Assembly: GCF_047663525.1 (NCBI RefSeq)
Contig: NC_092588.1
Location: 100,211,001-100,275,000, forward strand
DNA: 64,000 nucleotides
Origin: Anas platyrhynchos
Taxonomy: Eukaryota > Chordata > Aves > Anseriformes > Anatidae
Reading direction: 5' to 3'
Of this stretch, positions 33,661 to 47,151 are shown one piece after another (positions within the stretch are counted from its first letter, which is position 1; every line of letters begins with the position of its first letter). Position numbers and translations under genes: made by a program. The notes beneath the pieces were generated by a model, which saw only the letters and a program-made list of their open reading frames with translations, was not told where the DNA came from and did not search any database.

Positions 33661-35139
33661 ATACTTGTGCAGTGTTAATTGATAACTATAGCATCTGCTA
33701 TAACTTCACTGTAGCTGAGACCAGTTTTCAAGCAGTTAAACCAAAGTATTCCAGGAGCTGTTTTAGTGTATGTGAACAAAGTCAAACCGTAGACTAAACT
33801 GGTTTGATAAAAGCCACTTTGTGAAAGCTGAGTCTATGCTTGTGTTACCTTTATCCAGTGCTAATTGATCCCTACTTGCTGTAACAAGGAATATCAGAAA
33901 GCAGGCACACAAACTGAGATTGAGGTAAGCTTGTTCCAGAAGTACTTTCCAAAAGAATGGAAGGTGAGATTTTTTTAACCTTTTTTTTAATTATTTATTT
34001 TTTAAAGGAGAGCCTATATACGTCTGGGGAGGGAGAATGCTTCCAAAATCATATCTTTTTTTTTTTAGCATGCTCTGGAAGAATGTAAGTTTGCTTCCCT
34101 AGCTTGCAAAGAAAATAGCTTGAACTGCATATATAAGATTTTGGTACGGCCAAACAAGTGATCCATTCACATCATAAATTCATGCTTTAGCCTACTTATG
34201 TGTCTGAAACTGCTACGTCTATCTGCTTAAAAAGCTTCTTTGCCTGCAAGCATTTTTCCTCCTCTTTCTCCTCCAAAAAGTTGTAGTTTTTTTTTCTCAA
34301 GTTGGCAGGATCAAAGCCTTCCATGGGTTTTCACTCCATGTTAGCCAAATATGCTGGTAATGCTATTGCTACCTTTTGTGAAATCCATGGCATTATAAAA
34401 CTGCAGGCCAGACAGAGTCCGTAATTTGTAACAGACTATAAAGTTCAGCCTTCCATTGTGTATGAAACTAATACTGAATTTTCATTCTAACTCCATTTTT
34501 TTTCAATACCTTTGTAGCTTTTTCCATACCTTTGTAGCATTTGTAGCTTTAAAAACACAGGGGACGTTCAAAAATGTTGGCTAAGGACCCGATGATCTAT
34601 TTGGTAGCTTCTGTAGCCTCCTGATGAGCACAGCTTAACAAAAGCAGTGTCCAACAGCTTTCTTTGGCGATCCTGAGGCACCCTTGTTGTGCAGGAAGTG
34701 CTTTCCCATTCACAGGGATGTTGTTAACATCAGAGGAGGTCACAGATAAAGCCTCTGCAAATTCTAATGGCAATCATAACAATAAAATACAATCTGTATC
34801 TGAGCATTATTCTCACAATATTCATCTACAGGAGTGAATTATTTTCTCTATTACATGAATCAGGTTTACTGAAAATCTTGGGTTCCTCTTTGAGACACCA
34901 AGCTCTGCAATGATTGTCTTCTGGAGTCTGAGAGGGTACAAAATGATGATAGTCTAATGCAAAATGCAGAGCAACAGAGAGAGCCCCTGGTATTACGTGA
35001 AGGCATGTAATACATTTAGCAGACCAGAACTGTATCAGCAGGTATGGCTGAGCCTACAACAATAGAGAACTGAAAAGGGAAAGCTAACAGCCCATCTTTA
35101 TTTCTAAGCTCTCTCCCATTACCGTCAGACATGCATTGG
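33661..35139. other. Intergenic between RALA and CR1
   Basis: No gene recognised. It contains a local duplication of ATACCTTTGTAGC (about 34507 and 34527), homopolymer runs and an alternative AATAAA at 34781. Confidence 0.5.
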
Positions 35140-37267
35140 CTTTTCTAGCTGCATGGATGCACTGGCATCAGGGGTCCAGAAAGGCTGGGCGCTCTTTAAG
35201 AGGCAAATCCTAATGGCGCAGGAGCGGTCTATTCCCATGCGCCCAAAGATGAGCCAGCGGGGAAGAAGACCAGCCTGGCTCAACAGAGAATTGTGGCTTG
35301 AGCTAAGGAGAAAAAAGAGGGTTTAATAATCTTTGGAAAATTGGGCAGGCCACTAAGGAGGACTATAAGGATGTAGCGAGGCTGTGCAGGGACAAGATTA
35401 GGAAGGCCAAAGCTCATCTGGAGCTCAATCTGGCTACTGCTGTTAAAGATAACAAAAAACGCTTTTATAAATACATCAACACCAAAAGGAGGAGTAGGGA
35501 GAATCTCCATCCTTTACTGGATGCGGGGGGAAACTTAGTTACAAGAGATGAGGAAAAGGCGGAGGTGCTTAATGCCTTCTTTGCCTCAGTCTTTAGCGGC
35601 AAAACCGGTTGCTCTCTGGATACCCAGTACCCAGAACTGGTGGAAGGGGACGGGGAGCAGGATGTGGCCCTCACCATCCACGAAGAACTGGTTGGTGACC
35701 TGCTACGGCACTTGGATGTGCACAAATCTATGGGGCCGGATGGGATCCACCCGAGGGTACTGAGAGAACTGGCAGAGGAGCTGGCCAAGCCCCTATCCAT
35801 CATTTATCAGCAGTCCTGGCTATCGGGGGAGGTCCCAGCTGACTGGCGACTAGCAAATGTGACGCCCATCTACAAGAAGGGCCGGAGGGCAGACCCGGGG
35901 AACTACAGGCCGGTCAGTTTGACCTCAGTACCAGGGAAGCTCATGGAGCAGATCCTCTTGGGAGTCATCATGCGGCACTTGAAGGGCAAGCAGGCGATCA
36001 GGCCCAGCCAGCATGGGTTTATGGAAGGCAGGTCCTGCTTGACGAACCTGATCTCCTTCTACGACAAAGTGACGCGCTGGGTGGACGAGGGAAAGGCTGT
36101 GGATGTGGTCTACCTTGACTTCAGCAAGGCTTTTGACACCGTCTCCCACAGCATTCTCCTCAAGAAACTGGCTGCTCTTGGCTTGGACTGGCGCACGCTT
36201 CGTTGGGTTAGAAACTGGCTGGATAGCCGGGCCCAAAGAGTTGTGGTAAATGGAGCCAAGTCCAGTTGGAGGCCAGTCACTAGTGGCGTCCCCCAGGGCT
36301 CGGTGCTGGGGCCGGTCCTCTTTAACATCTTCATCAATGATCTGGATGACGGCATTGAGTGCACCCTCAGTAAGTTCGCAGATGACACCAAGCTAGGTGC
36401 GTGTGTCGATCTGCTCGAGGGTAGGAAGGCTCTGCAGGAGGATCTGGATAGGCTGCACCGATGGGCTGAGGTCAACTGTATGAAGTTCAACAAGGCCAAG
36501 TGCCGGGTCCTGCACCTGGGGCGCAATAACCCCAAGCAGAACTACAGGCTGGGAGAGGAATGGTTGGAGAGCTGCCAGGCAGAGAAGGACCTGGGAGTGA
36601 TGGTGGACAGTCGGCTGAATATGAGCCAGCAGTGTGCTCAGGTGGCCAAGAAGGCCAACAGCATCCTGGCTTGTATCAGAAACACTGTGACCAGCAGGGC
36701 TAGGGAGGTGATCGTCCCCCTGTACTCGGCTCTGGTGAGGCCGCACCTCGAGTACTGTGTTCAGTTTTGGGCCCCTCGCTACAAGAAGGACATCGAGGTG
36801 CTTGAGCGGGTCCAGAGAAGGGCGACAAAGCTGGTGAGGGGCCTGGAGAGCAAGTCCTATGAGGAGCGGCTGAAGGAGCTGGGCTTGTTCAGCCTAGAGA
36901 AGAGGAGGCTCAGGGGTGACCTTATTGCTATGTATAAGTACATTAAAGGATGCTGTAGAGAGGTGGGGGTTGGCCTGTTCTCCCATGTGCCTGGTGACAG
37001 GACGAGGGGGAATGGGCTAAAGTTACGCCAGGGGAGTTTTAGGTTAGATGTTAGGAAGAATTTCTTTACTGAAAGGGTTGTGAGGCACTGGAACGGGCTG
37101 CCCAGGGAGGTGGTGGAGTCACCATCCCTGGAAGTCTTCAAAAGACGTTTAGATGTAGAGCTTAGGGATATGGTTTAGTGGGGACTGTTAGTGTTAGGTT
37201 AGAGGTTGGACTCGATGATCTTGAGGTCTCTTCCAACCTAGAAATTCTGTGATTCTGTGATTCTGTG
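35140..37267 (+). mobile_element. CR1 LINE, 5'-truncated, 2.1 kb, with complete 3' end
   Basis: It carries the linker between endonuclease and reverse transcriptase, the entire RT domain and C-terminal part of ORF2, a short 3' UTR with TTCCAACCT, and a terminal tail of three ATTCTGTG octamers (37244-37267). There is no poly(A), as expected for CR1. The 5' edge is approximate. It is missing ORF1 and the endonuclease, so it is not autonomous. It is much better preserved than the other CR1 pieces here, which suggests a fairly recent insertion (inference). Confidence 0.93.
35307..37178 (+). pseudogene. CR1 ORF2 remnant: reverse transcriptase
   Basis: The frame is open without a stop from 35307 to the TAG at 37176-37178. 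Visible RT blocks are [13 protein letters not shown] and NYRPVSLTS (about 35845-35925), [13 protein letters not shown] (about 36017), the motif A block DFSKAFDTV from 36117, [18 protein letters not shown] (about 36291), the catalytic FADD at 36375-36386, and the C-terminal [18 protein letters not shown] region. Upstream, the linker reads in another frame (35153-35323). An apparent one-base insertion near GTTTAATAATC (35321-35331) causes the shift. The product in its host would be a LINE polymerase, but this copy lacks its endonuclease and an initiation codon. It has no host function that I can see. Confidence 0.88.
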
Positions 37268-40200
37268 GCAGGTACAAAAACTGAATTTCTTACAAGACCT
37301 GCTCTTGACAATTTCTTGTTGTGATTTTAATTTGTATAAAAGACTCTTTCATGAGTCACCTCTTTAAAAAAAAAAAAAAAACAAAAAAAAAAAACTCTCC
37401 TTGTGTATATTTTTTTGAGCTTCAGCTTTTTACTAAACCTGAGTGGTAGGAAAGGTACTGATTCTGTTAGTAATGGAGTTCAAGCTAACATTTGAACTAA
37501 ATACATTGACCAGTTTGGAATATTTCTGCTTGAAGCTTCTTTGTCAAAGAAATGCAAAAAAATGTTGAACCATTTGCTGTCTGTGTGACCCTAGGCAGAT
37601 GTCAACACTTTTCTCATTTCCACAGCTATCCAAGGTGGATCTCACCAACCACTGGTACCATCCATTTAGGTGCTGGCACAGTATTCAGAAGAGCCCATTT
37701 TGTCTGTGCGTTAAGGTCCTCCCCCCCCTTTTTTTTTCTTTCTTCCATGTAGAATGGAAAAATACCAAAGCTTAAGTTGCTAAGAAAAAAATCCTTTGCT
37801 TCTACCATCCTCTTGATTAATATGCATTCAGTAATATTTAACACTACCAGAGCCCTTAATACGCAAAGTATCTGCTGCCTGTGGATGTCAGTGGGACAGT
37901 TACAGAGATGCAGGGTGTAATATTCTGTCACACAGATGCAAACAACCCAGGCAGAATTTAGCCAGTTGACTGAGGAAGAATACTCCTGTTTTACCCTGCA
38001 TCATTCTGCCTTGAGCAAGGCAATTGCTGACTCTCTTACTGATCTGGTAATACTGTGTAAATCTGTAAATGTACCAAAAACACTCAAGATGGGAGCAATT
38101 AGGTTCCAAACCACGGTATCCAGTTATGCCTTTCAACGTTTGCAAGGACATTCCCTACCAGTGGACTTCTATGCTGAAGTGTTAAAAACAGGTCCTGTCT
38201 ACACCCCAGGAACGTGGAAATAGAAGTCTGCAAAAGTGAATGATGTTCTTAACAGGATTTTTGTTCTGCTTTCCACAGTCACTTCAGCAGCTAGCTATCA
38301 CTAATTCAAAGCAAGGCCAGCTGTTTTGCCAAGTTCCTGGATTTTCTGACTTGATGGAAGTTGCCAGTTTTGAGGTTGCCCTCAAGCAGCTGCCTAGCTG
38401 CACTCTTGCTGTGGGCTCCCATATATTCAGGCAATTCCTGCACATGAAACAGATTTTATTTATTTTTTTTACAACCCATCCTTGTGAGGGGTTATGAAAG
38501 CTCCTGGGAGGAGAATAAGGTACTAAAAATATAAGAAGAAAGTGGTGTTGGTGGCATCTCAGACCCCGTAATAACAAACTGCAGTTCTGCAGTACTAGCA
38601 TTTATTTGGGTCTGTGCTACTGCAATATTCAGGAGGACATTGTTTTTTGTTCTTGTTTTTTTGCCTATTTTCTGCTTTATTTAATATGACAGGATGTTAC
38701 AAAATAAGGAATGGAGGGAAGGATAATTTACAGCCTAAAACTATGTGCTAAAGGTAAGCAGAGTCCAGCATGCTCTTAAAAATGTCTAAATACTGGAAAA
38801 TCTTTCATTACTCCACTGTTTCCTTTGCTCTCAGCTAAACAGAGGTAAGGAGGAAATGTTTAATGATACAGTTTTTTACTACAGGAACTACTTTGCAAAT
38901 TTTTTTTTTGGGGGGGGGGGGAAAAAGCCTGTAGCAGATACTCTGTTAGGATTATTGCTTCAATCATTTTGCATGCCTCACACTAGAAACTGTAGTTTCA
39001 GAAATCTCAGTTCCTAAGTGGTGCCGACTTAACTTTCCTTAAACCCTGACATTTTAAGAAAAGTTCAGTTGTTTCTTAGAATAATCCGACAATACAGCAC
39101 TCACTCATTTCAAAGCATGTTGAGAAAGGTAACCACCCATCTCAACATTTATGGATGGAGGTAAGTGAGCTAGGGGTATGGCAGGGGACTTGCCAGATCC
39201 GGGAATAAAATTTCCTGTTTGGTAATAAAGCAAGGTAATGAGGCTATCGCCACTGAGTCATGTTTGTATGTTACAAAGGTGGGTGCAGCTGCATCGGGAT
39301 AGATGGATTTGCGTTAATCTAGTGGGTGCCTGTGGATGCATGACTTTGAACAGCATTTGGAGATTAATTACAGATTCTGTAGGAACCAGTTGGGTCCATT
39401 GCAAATGATGGGGAAAAAAATAGAATGTGGATTTAGAAATACACATTTATCCACTTCCTGAGCTTGGTAGCAATCACGTTTTTCCTCATTGTCCATTTTT
39501 ATTTGGATTTGACAATATTTGTGGCAGAGAGCGAGAGGATGGAGGAAGCTGATTTCTTCTCTGAGCCATCTGATAGGGCGCAGCCATCCATGGGGTTTGC
39601 AGAAGCACACATTGGGAAAAGGAAGAACTCAAGATGGCTTGTGCCTCATGGGTGTTCAAGCTAAAAGGAGAGGCATGACGATGCCCAGGAGTTTGAATGT
39701 TATATTTTAGACACAGACTGTAGTCCTGAAGGTAATGAATTAGTATTTGCCTTCAACCATGTTCAGCATGCCTGGTATGCTTCTGTTATAGTTATTTTTG
39801 CCTTTCTCTTGTCTTGTGAAGAAGTCTTGCGAAGACTTATGGGAGAGGTCTTTTTCAATGCAACAAAATAGGAGACCTGTTGGGTGAAAAGCTGCCAGAC
39901 TAATGTGTTAAATATTAGTCATCTCTAAAGAATGAGCCTGAAACAGCAATCCTTCTCTTTTATCTGATAACTGCCAAAATGCCTACTGAAATAGCCTGGG
40001 GAAGCGTCAAAAGAGCGGTAAAAAATACTGTGCCATTTCCTTGGATAGCAGTTTGCTGTGGGCTGTTGTAACTCCCGCGAGTGTCAGAACTGCCTTGAGG
40101 AGGCAGGGCTAGATGCCCTTGGCTGCTGGTGACCGGCTCGCGCTGCACCTGACAGGAGGGAGGCTTGCAGAGTTTGGCTGCCCCTCTGCTGTTAGATGAG

Positions 40201-43177
40201 GAGTCAATTTTTTGCTCACAAGACTAAGTAGATAGCAATGAGGGTGTGCCACTGCTGCTGTTTTGCAGCGTTGTTTAAATCTGCACTGCAACAAGGGTCT
40301 TTTTCATTGATGTCCTAAAAGCTTCATGAACCTAAGTATCCTCATCCCCAGACAAGGTACCTCGGATGGGTGTCAGCGAACACCCACGCAGCCCTTCCAC
40401 GTGGGCCTACTCTGACGGCAGTGGTCTGCAGGGACTGCTGCAGAGCTGTTCTTCTAATGCTAGTTCCTCTTGTTGCATCAGAGAGGGATCGCAGTGTGTT
40501 GCTTCCCTCCCCAGAAATGGCTGCTGCTCTCACCAGGGCAGTAGGCAAGCCTTAAATAGGACAATGCAGTTTGGCTCCTAAAGCGCGTCTGTTTGCTGAT
40601 GTATCAGCAGGTAGAAGAAACCACGTTTAGAACAAGCTGCCTGCTATAAGGTTGGTTTTTTTTTTTTTTTTTTTTTTTTAAGAATTCATAATCCTCGAGT
40701 CACATGAGTACCCTTATGACTATGGAGCGCAGAAGAAAATGTAAGAATGTTTTTCATTTACCTTACATTTCATGTTGATGTTAAGATCTTGACCCTTTTG
40801 TGTGAAAAGTGAGATTAAAAACAAAAGTATTTAATCCTTTCATAATACATCCAGATTATCCCTCCTGCACTCAAAAATGCTTATCACAGTTGGTCGTGGT
40901 TATTTTTTAAAGCAAAATCAGGAAAGAAGCAGCAAGAAGAAATCACAAGGTTAAGTGTTTCTGCCAGCCACATTTGTTCTTGCTTTCTTTAGATGTCACA
41001 TCTCCATCAGGCAGTTACCACGCGTGGCTCAGGAAGGTGTGCTACACCAGCCGGTGCTAATCATTGCTGGCTGAGATGCTGTTTATTTGAACATATAAAT
41101 TAATGGTGTTCCTTGAGCTGGCAGCTCCCTTTCCCCCTCCACGCGTGCTGAGGTGTGTGGTGTAATTCTGGATTTGTTCTGTGGAAGAGCTTTGAATGGC
41201 AGAGACCAGACTTGACCCTCTTGAAGCTTGTAGCTATTGGTCTGTGGTATTTCACGGCAGCTGCCCGGGTGCTGGTTTTGGTTATATTGGGTAATTCCAC
41301 GGAGTATGATGAAAAATTCAGATTTACCACCAGGCCACCTGCGTCAGAGCTCTGTGGCCACAGAGGGATGTTGTGGTAGCACCACAAAGCAGATCGAGGT
41401 TCCTTGCCAGGACAAAAATAAGCCAGCCCTGAGAAGTGGGATTTCCATCTGACAATGGAGCAAAAGACTTTTCAGGTCCATTAGTGGTCCTGAAATACCG
41501 TACACGCTCGGCAATGTTTACAACTTAGTTTCACAATGTGACAGAAGACCCAAGAAGGATCTGCATAACTACTTCTGTGATCTTAGCGTCTGGCTGGTAG
41601 TTGGATTGGTCAAGTTGCCACTAGTCACAGTGGGTTTGGGCATCTCCCACCTTCACGGGCACACGGTGGGTGCTTTCTTGATCTTACAAGACCAGGTACA
41701 GAGGCATATATTTAAATGCTAATTCAGCATTTTTTAAACAGTGATTCATGAACTACTTCTAAGAGTTCATGAAAAGTAACTAACAACAACGAACCTTTTG
41801 GCAATAGGCTTTTATTTTCCATGAAAAAATCCAAATCCTGACAAAAACAAACAAAACCAACCCTGCTCCTAACTGTGAGTACAAGCTTCATTGAAATGGC
41901 CCTTTAGCAGAAGCCAAATGTTTCCCACAATTATTTTTTTTTTTCCTGACGAATATTGGTAAGCACAAAAATGAGCAGAATTAATCACCTTGCTTTAAAA
42001 TGGCTGGGTTTAGCATCTCTGAAAAGTTAGCTCTCACAGTTTCTGAGGCAGAATTTTGTACTTTAGGTGCAGGATCATCATATCACCTTCTCAGTAAGTT
42101 TCAAGCTGTTAAAGATGTCACATTTCATCCAGAAGTTTGCGGAGAGAACAGCATGAATGGTGTTAGTTTACTTCTAGAGCTGGGGGCAATGAATTGGAGG
42201 CAATGCCTGCAAGGGTGCTTGGAGGAACAAAAGCTTTTTACAGCAGAATTGCTGGTGTCAATTCCATCTCTGAGCCTCATGTTCTTTGCTATGCTGACCT
42301 CTAGGGAAACTTTTCTGCAAAACCTTTTGCCAAAGCATTTGTATAAGGAACTATCGTGGCTTCAACCTAGACACTGCCCTTTTTGTTTTAGGGCTAGGTG
42401 TTTGGTGTATAATCCAAAGTTCACCTTCACACAAAGCTGTAAGCGGTTTGTTGCTCCCCCAGCTGGTTCCAACATGCTTGAGTGAGTCAAGGTCTTGGTA
42501 CATTTGGGCAGGGCTCAGTATGCAGAGGAAACACATCCTGCATTAAGAAATGACATGATTATTCTGTACATCTGTGAACGAGGAACTTGACAATTTGAAA
42601 AGAGCCCTGTATGGTCTGCATGGACGCATACACCTTCTCAGCAGGAGGGCAGCATATACCTTCTCACCCAAAGCTGAGACTGCTTCAGCAATGGATACAG
42701 TTGATATCATCCAGTACAGTTTTAGCCTGACAGCTTTGGGAAGAATAAACAGATTGCTTTCCCGAAGTAGCTTGGGAAAAATAAATAAATAAATAAAGTG
42801 ATTAAGAAGGTGTCTTCTCCTCATCAGGCAATAAGCCTGTTTTAGAAAGGACTTCTCATTTGCTGAAAAGCCAGAAAGCTCTACTCAGTTTGTTGCAAGT
42901 TAGCAATGTAGCCTAAAGAGAGGAAATGGAAGGCTGAAGGCATCGAAAAGATTTGTTTGTTTGTTTTGAGAGCAGTATTTAAAGAAGAAGATAAGAGATT
43001 AAAGAGGCAGGCATGCCTACTCTATAGGAAAAGCCTTAGGGTATCTTGTTTCTTTTTTCTCCTCATATCCAAACCAGGAAATTGTGCTGACAATTGCAGC
43101 CTAGAAGTTTTGCTTTCCTTTTCTAGATGCAAAAGGGTGAAGGTGAGTCATACTGGCTAATGATCACCATTCATGAG
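37268..43177. other. Intergenic, no gene recognised
   Basis: Mixed AT-rich DNA with a slightly GC-richer patch at about 40080-40560. It contains A runs (37366-37394), a T/G/A homopolymer block (38900-38926), 24 T at 40656-40679 and an AAAT run (42780-42796). A 161-codon ATG-initiated frame at 42000-42485 is listed under findings. It has no recognisable domain. Confidence 0.5.
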
Positions 43178-44445
43178 CATAGAATCATAGAATATCCCGA
43201 GTTGGACGGGACCCACAAGGATCATCGAGTCCAATTCCTGGCACCACACAGGTCTACCCAAAATTTTAGACCACGTAACTAAGTGCACACTTAAATGCTT
43301 CTTAAATTCAGACAGGCTTGGTGCAGTGACTGCTTCCCTGGGGAGCCTGTTCCAATGTGCGACCACCCTCTTGGTGAAGAACCTCTTCCTGATGTCCAGC
43401 TTAAACCTCCCCTGCCTCAGCTTGACACCATTCCCACGAGCCCTATCACTGGTCACTAAGGAGAACAGACCGGTGCCTGCCCTTCCATTCCCCTTCATGA
43501 GGAAGTTGTAGACCGCGATGAGCCCCCCTCAGCCTCCTCTTCTCCAAGCTGAACAGGCCCAGTTACCTCAGCTACTCTTCATACGTCTTCCCCTCTAGGC
43601 CCTTCACCATCTTTGCATCCCTCCTCTGCACACTCTCCACCAGTTTCATGTCCTTTTCATACTGCGGTGCCCAGACCTGCACACAGTACTCAGGGTGAGG
43701 CCACACCAGCGCAGAGCAGAGCAGAGTGGGACAATCACCTCCCTCGACTGACTAGCAATGCTGTGCTTGATGCACCCCAGGATACAGTTGGCCCTCCTGG
43801 CTGCCAGGGCACACTGCTGGCTCATGTTCAACTTGCAATCAACCCCCAGACCCCCCCTCTGTGGGGCTGCTCTCCAGCGTCTTGTCGCCCAGTCTGTATG
43901 TATAGCCAGGGTTGCCCCGTCCCAGGTGCAGGACCCAGCACTTGCCTTTGTTAAACTTCATGTGGTTGGTGATCTCCCAGCTCTCCAATCTGTCCAGATC
44001 TCTCTGCAAGGCCTTTCACCCTCAGCGGAGTCTACAACTCCTCCAGGTTTGGTGTTTTCAGCAAATTTGCTCAAAACACCTTCTAGTCCTACATCCAAAT
44101 TGTTTATAAAAACATTGAAGAGGACTGGTCCCAAAATGGAGCCTTGAGGGACCTCACTAGTGACCATCCGCCAGCCAGATGTGGCCCCTTTTACCACAAC
44201 CCTTTCAGCCCTGCCCGTCAGCCAATTGCTCACCCATCGTATGACGTTTTTGTTTAGCTGTATGCTGGACATTTTGTCCAGCAGGATCCTATGGGAAACT
44301 GTGTCAAAAGCCTCGCTGAAGTCCAAAAAAATCACATCAGCTGGTTTCCCTTGATCGACTAGATGGGGGATCTTATGGTAAAAGGAAATCAAATTTGTTA
44401 GGCAGGACCTACCCCTTGTGAACCCATGTTGGCTGGGACCAATGA
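43178..44445 (-). mobile_element. CR1 LINE, antisense, 5'-truncated and decayed
   Basis: On the minus strand, fragments run in CR1 order from RT motif A ([27 protein letters not shown], near 44340-44270) through [16 protein letters not shown] and a damaged catalytic block (FAEN in place of FADD, near 44075). They continue with MNMSQQCALAARRANCILG (43831 down), the DRARGNGVKLRQGRFKLD and RLPREAV end (43440-43320), and the conserved 3' UTR. It ends with the octamer tail, CATAGAAT twice on the + strand (43178-43193). Several frame breaks separate the pieces and the RT catalytic pair is lost. Confidence 0.92.
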
Positions 44446-45718
44446 CTGCAGAGAAATGTTTCTCTCAAGTGTGCCCACTTCAGGCTCCAATCTCATTTTT
44501 TTGCTCAAGCAGAAAATCTGAACTTCATCCCAGCATGGAAAGTTTGGTACAATACGTTATTATAAAAGCCAAAATCCCAACAGAAATTAATTAGCTCTGA
44601 AGAGATACAATGGAAAAGTTCTTATTCAGGCTCCTACTACCACAGGCAACCACACTGCCCATCCATAAGCAATGAAACTCATAAACTGATCTAGTTCCAT
44701 CCCTTACTGAGTTTCACCATTTGGTTTCTTCTACTAGCAGAGGACTGCAAAACCCCATGATTTTCTTGAATAAGAAACATACATTTCCAGACTGTGTTAT
44801 GACAGTTTGTTTATGTACTACCTCTGTCCCTTAGAGCAAGTAGTTATTTCTAGGTGTTTTTCTCCGTTTCTACACTCAGACTAATTTTACAGACCAGTGT
44901 GACTTCCTCCTTGTCTTCGTCATGCTAGACTAACCATGCTCTGCCACTCTCCCCTGAACTTAGGATCTTGGTACCACTGGCAATCTTCATAGCCTTTTCT
45001 GTACCTGTTGAAAATTTATTCTTTGAATAACCAAAACAGATGCAGATGCAATGATCTGACAGTGACTTAAAGTAGGCATTAATCTCTCTCAACACTTTTG
45101 TAGCATACAGGTTGCATTAGCCATTTTCACCAGTAAATCCATTTGCCTCATGATCAGCAAACGCACAGGTCTTCATTGTTCTCTGTCTTTTCAAACAACA
45201 GAGTTCCCAGTTCACAGAAATGTTCTCCTGGTTGGAAAGAACAAACACGGAAATATTTAATCTGGCTAGCTCTTCTGCAGTACATTGGGAAGCTTGAATC
45301 ATTGCTTTTCAGTCACTAGACAGTCTTAGGGCAAGATAGAAACACGACTGCAGTCAAGAAATGGCAGAGGTATTAACTACAAAAAGATAGTACATTTAGA
45401 CCTCAGACTACTTTTCTTAAATGGTTAGAAGAAATGCAAATGCATACAGTGTTTCAGGGAGTAAAAAGTCATGTCTTCTAAGACTACTGCACTAACCAGG
45501 AAAAAAAAAAAAAAAAAAGCCCACTCAGATAATAAGCTAATTGAATTCAGGTCAGGTATTAGAGACACCACAAAAATTTTAATTTCTAGCTCTCTGTATG
45601 CTTGGGGGAATGGTACTATTCTTCTTACAAAAATAACAGGTTGACGCTGGAAGACTAGAAAGAAAACTTCAAAGAGGTCCAGATAATTATTGCTTCTCTG
45701 GAGGAAAAGAGTCACAGG
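44446..45718. other. Intergenic, no gene recognised
   Basis: AT-rich sequence. A poly(A) tract lies near 45500-45518. Nothing else that I can name. Confidence 0.5.
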
Positions 45719-45830
45719 TCATAGAGTGCTTTGGGTTGGAAGGCACCTTAAAGATCATCCAGTTCCACCCCCTGCCATGGATACCTTCCCTCCTTCCTCT
45801 CCCAGTCCCCAAACCCTGAGCAAAGATCCC
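45719..45830 (-). mobile_element. CR1 LINE 3' tail, antisense
   Basis: The + strand shows TCATAGAGTGCTTTGGGTTGGAAGG followed by the AAGATCATCCAGTTCCA block typical of the CR1 3' UTR in reverse orientation. The homology fades after about 45800. Only the extreme 3' end is present. Confidence 0.88.
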
Positions 45831-46836
45831 TGCCAGATCAACAGACAAGCCCTGAAGAATTTTGCTCAAAAATAAAGATTGCCATGCTACTGAAAACCCT
45901 TCTTATCCCTCTTTCTTGATGGATTAATGGTTTGTTCAACACCAGAAAAAAAATGTTGCTAGGACTTTACACATCATGGAGACAAAGATAGACACAGGAA
46001 CTTTTAAAAGGGAAGGAAAAAAGTACAACAACAAACTTAACAACAACAACAACAAAGCATGTAGTGCGGCTGCCTCCTTAGTGCAGGGCCAGCTCAGCAT
46101 CAGTTTGTATCAACAACATCCCATCAGCAATGGTGGAGAGTTTCTCAGAACAGACTCAGTGTGCTTTTGCAGATCCAACAAACTGTTCAGGTAAAAAAAA
46201 AAATAATAATAATAAAGTTGAGCTATAACAAGATGTTAAAAATAACCCCAGGGCTAGTTTTAGTTCTCTCCATGGGACAAGAGATACAAAAGTTCATTTT
46301 CAAGAGCTGGCATCCGACTACGTTTGGAACTGATAGCGTTTTGGCTGCAGCTTTCCAGGTATGTTTTTTTTTCCATTGTTTACCACCGTTTTCATCTGCT
46401 GAGTATATGATAACACCTTGCAAAATAACAGATACCTGCAAATACTCTTCCTATGGCATAAGGTTTCAGCTTGTTACGGAACAATGAAGTAAGAGCTGAC
46501 CCCTTTAGAGTGCTGCTTCCCACTATTTTTGGCAGCAAACTGCCAAAATTTATCTTCCAATCTAACCTGATGCTCCTTTCCTCTCCTATTTACAGTTCAC
46601 CACTAAGCCTTGTAAAAGCAACTTGTAATCCATCCTACATTTCCTGGCTCTTCAGGAAGCCAACAGTTAGCATTATGCCATCGGTGTCTTCAATGCTCCT
46701 GAAGGGGTTCATTCTCTGAAAGGAAATCTGTTTCAGATTTATGTCAGGAACCTATAGATTTCTAAAGGTTTCCACTGACAAATCTTGAGCCTCCATTGCC
46801 TGGTGGCTGAGAGCTGCCAACACTTACAGGACCACG
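45831..46836. other. Intergenic, simple repeats only
   Basis: Contains an ACA repeat (about 46022-46056) and an A/AAT run (46190-46214). No gene recognised. Confidence 0.5.
46022..46056. repeat. ACA trinucleotide repeat
   Basis: Interrupted run of ACA units. Confidence 0.85.
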
Positions 46837-47151
46837 TGTATTGGGTTTACATGGCAGGGGTTTGGTAACAGGGGGACTGCAAGGGAGGAAGTGGATGAGA
46901 CTGGATGGGGGAAAGTGTCTCTAGATTGCTTGTAGTTTCTTACTGCTCTAGTCTGTTGGTGATACGCAATCACATTAATCTCCCTGTGCTGAATCTGTTT
47001 TACCCATGACAGTAAGTGTTGAGTGATCTCCCTGTCCTTCTTTCCAGTCTTGAGCCCTTTCCATCCTACTTTCCCCCCTTCTTCCTTTGAGGAGAGGGAG
47101 TGAGAGTGGTAGTGGTGGAATTCAGCTGCCCAGCAGGGTAAAACCACTGCA
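46837..47151 (+). mobile_element. Internally deleted LTR of an avian endogenous retrovirus
   Basis: Starts TGTATTGGGTTTACATGGC and ends GGGTAAAACCACTGCA. These are the two ends of the LTR at 49304-50258, here in the opposite orientation. The R/U5-like part is shared (TCTGTTTTACCCATGACAG, then GAGTGATCTCCCTGTCC). The repetitive U3 centre is missing, so it is about 315 bases long against 955. No target-site duplication is recognisable. No internal viral genes are present. Confidence 0.8.
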
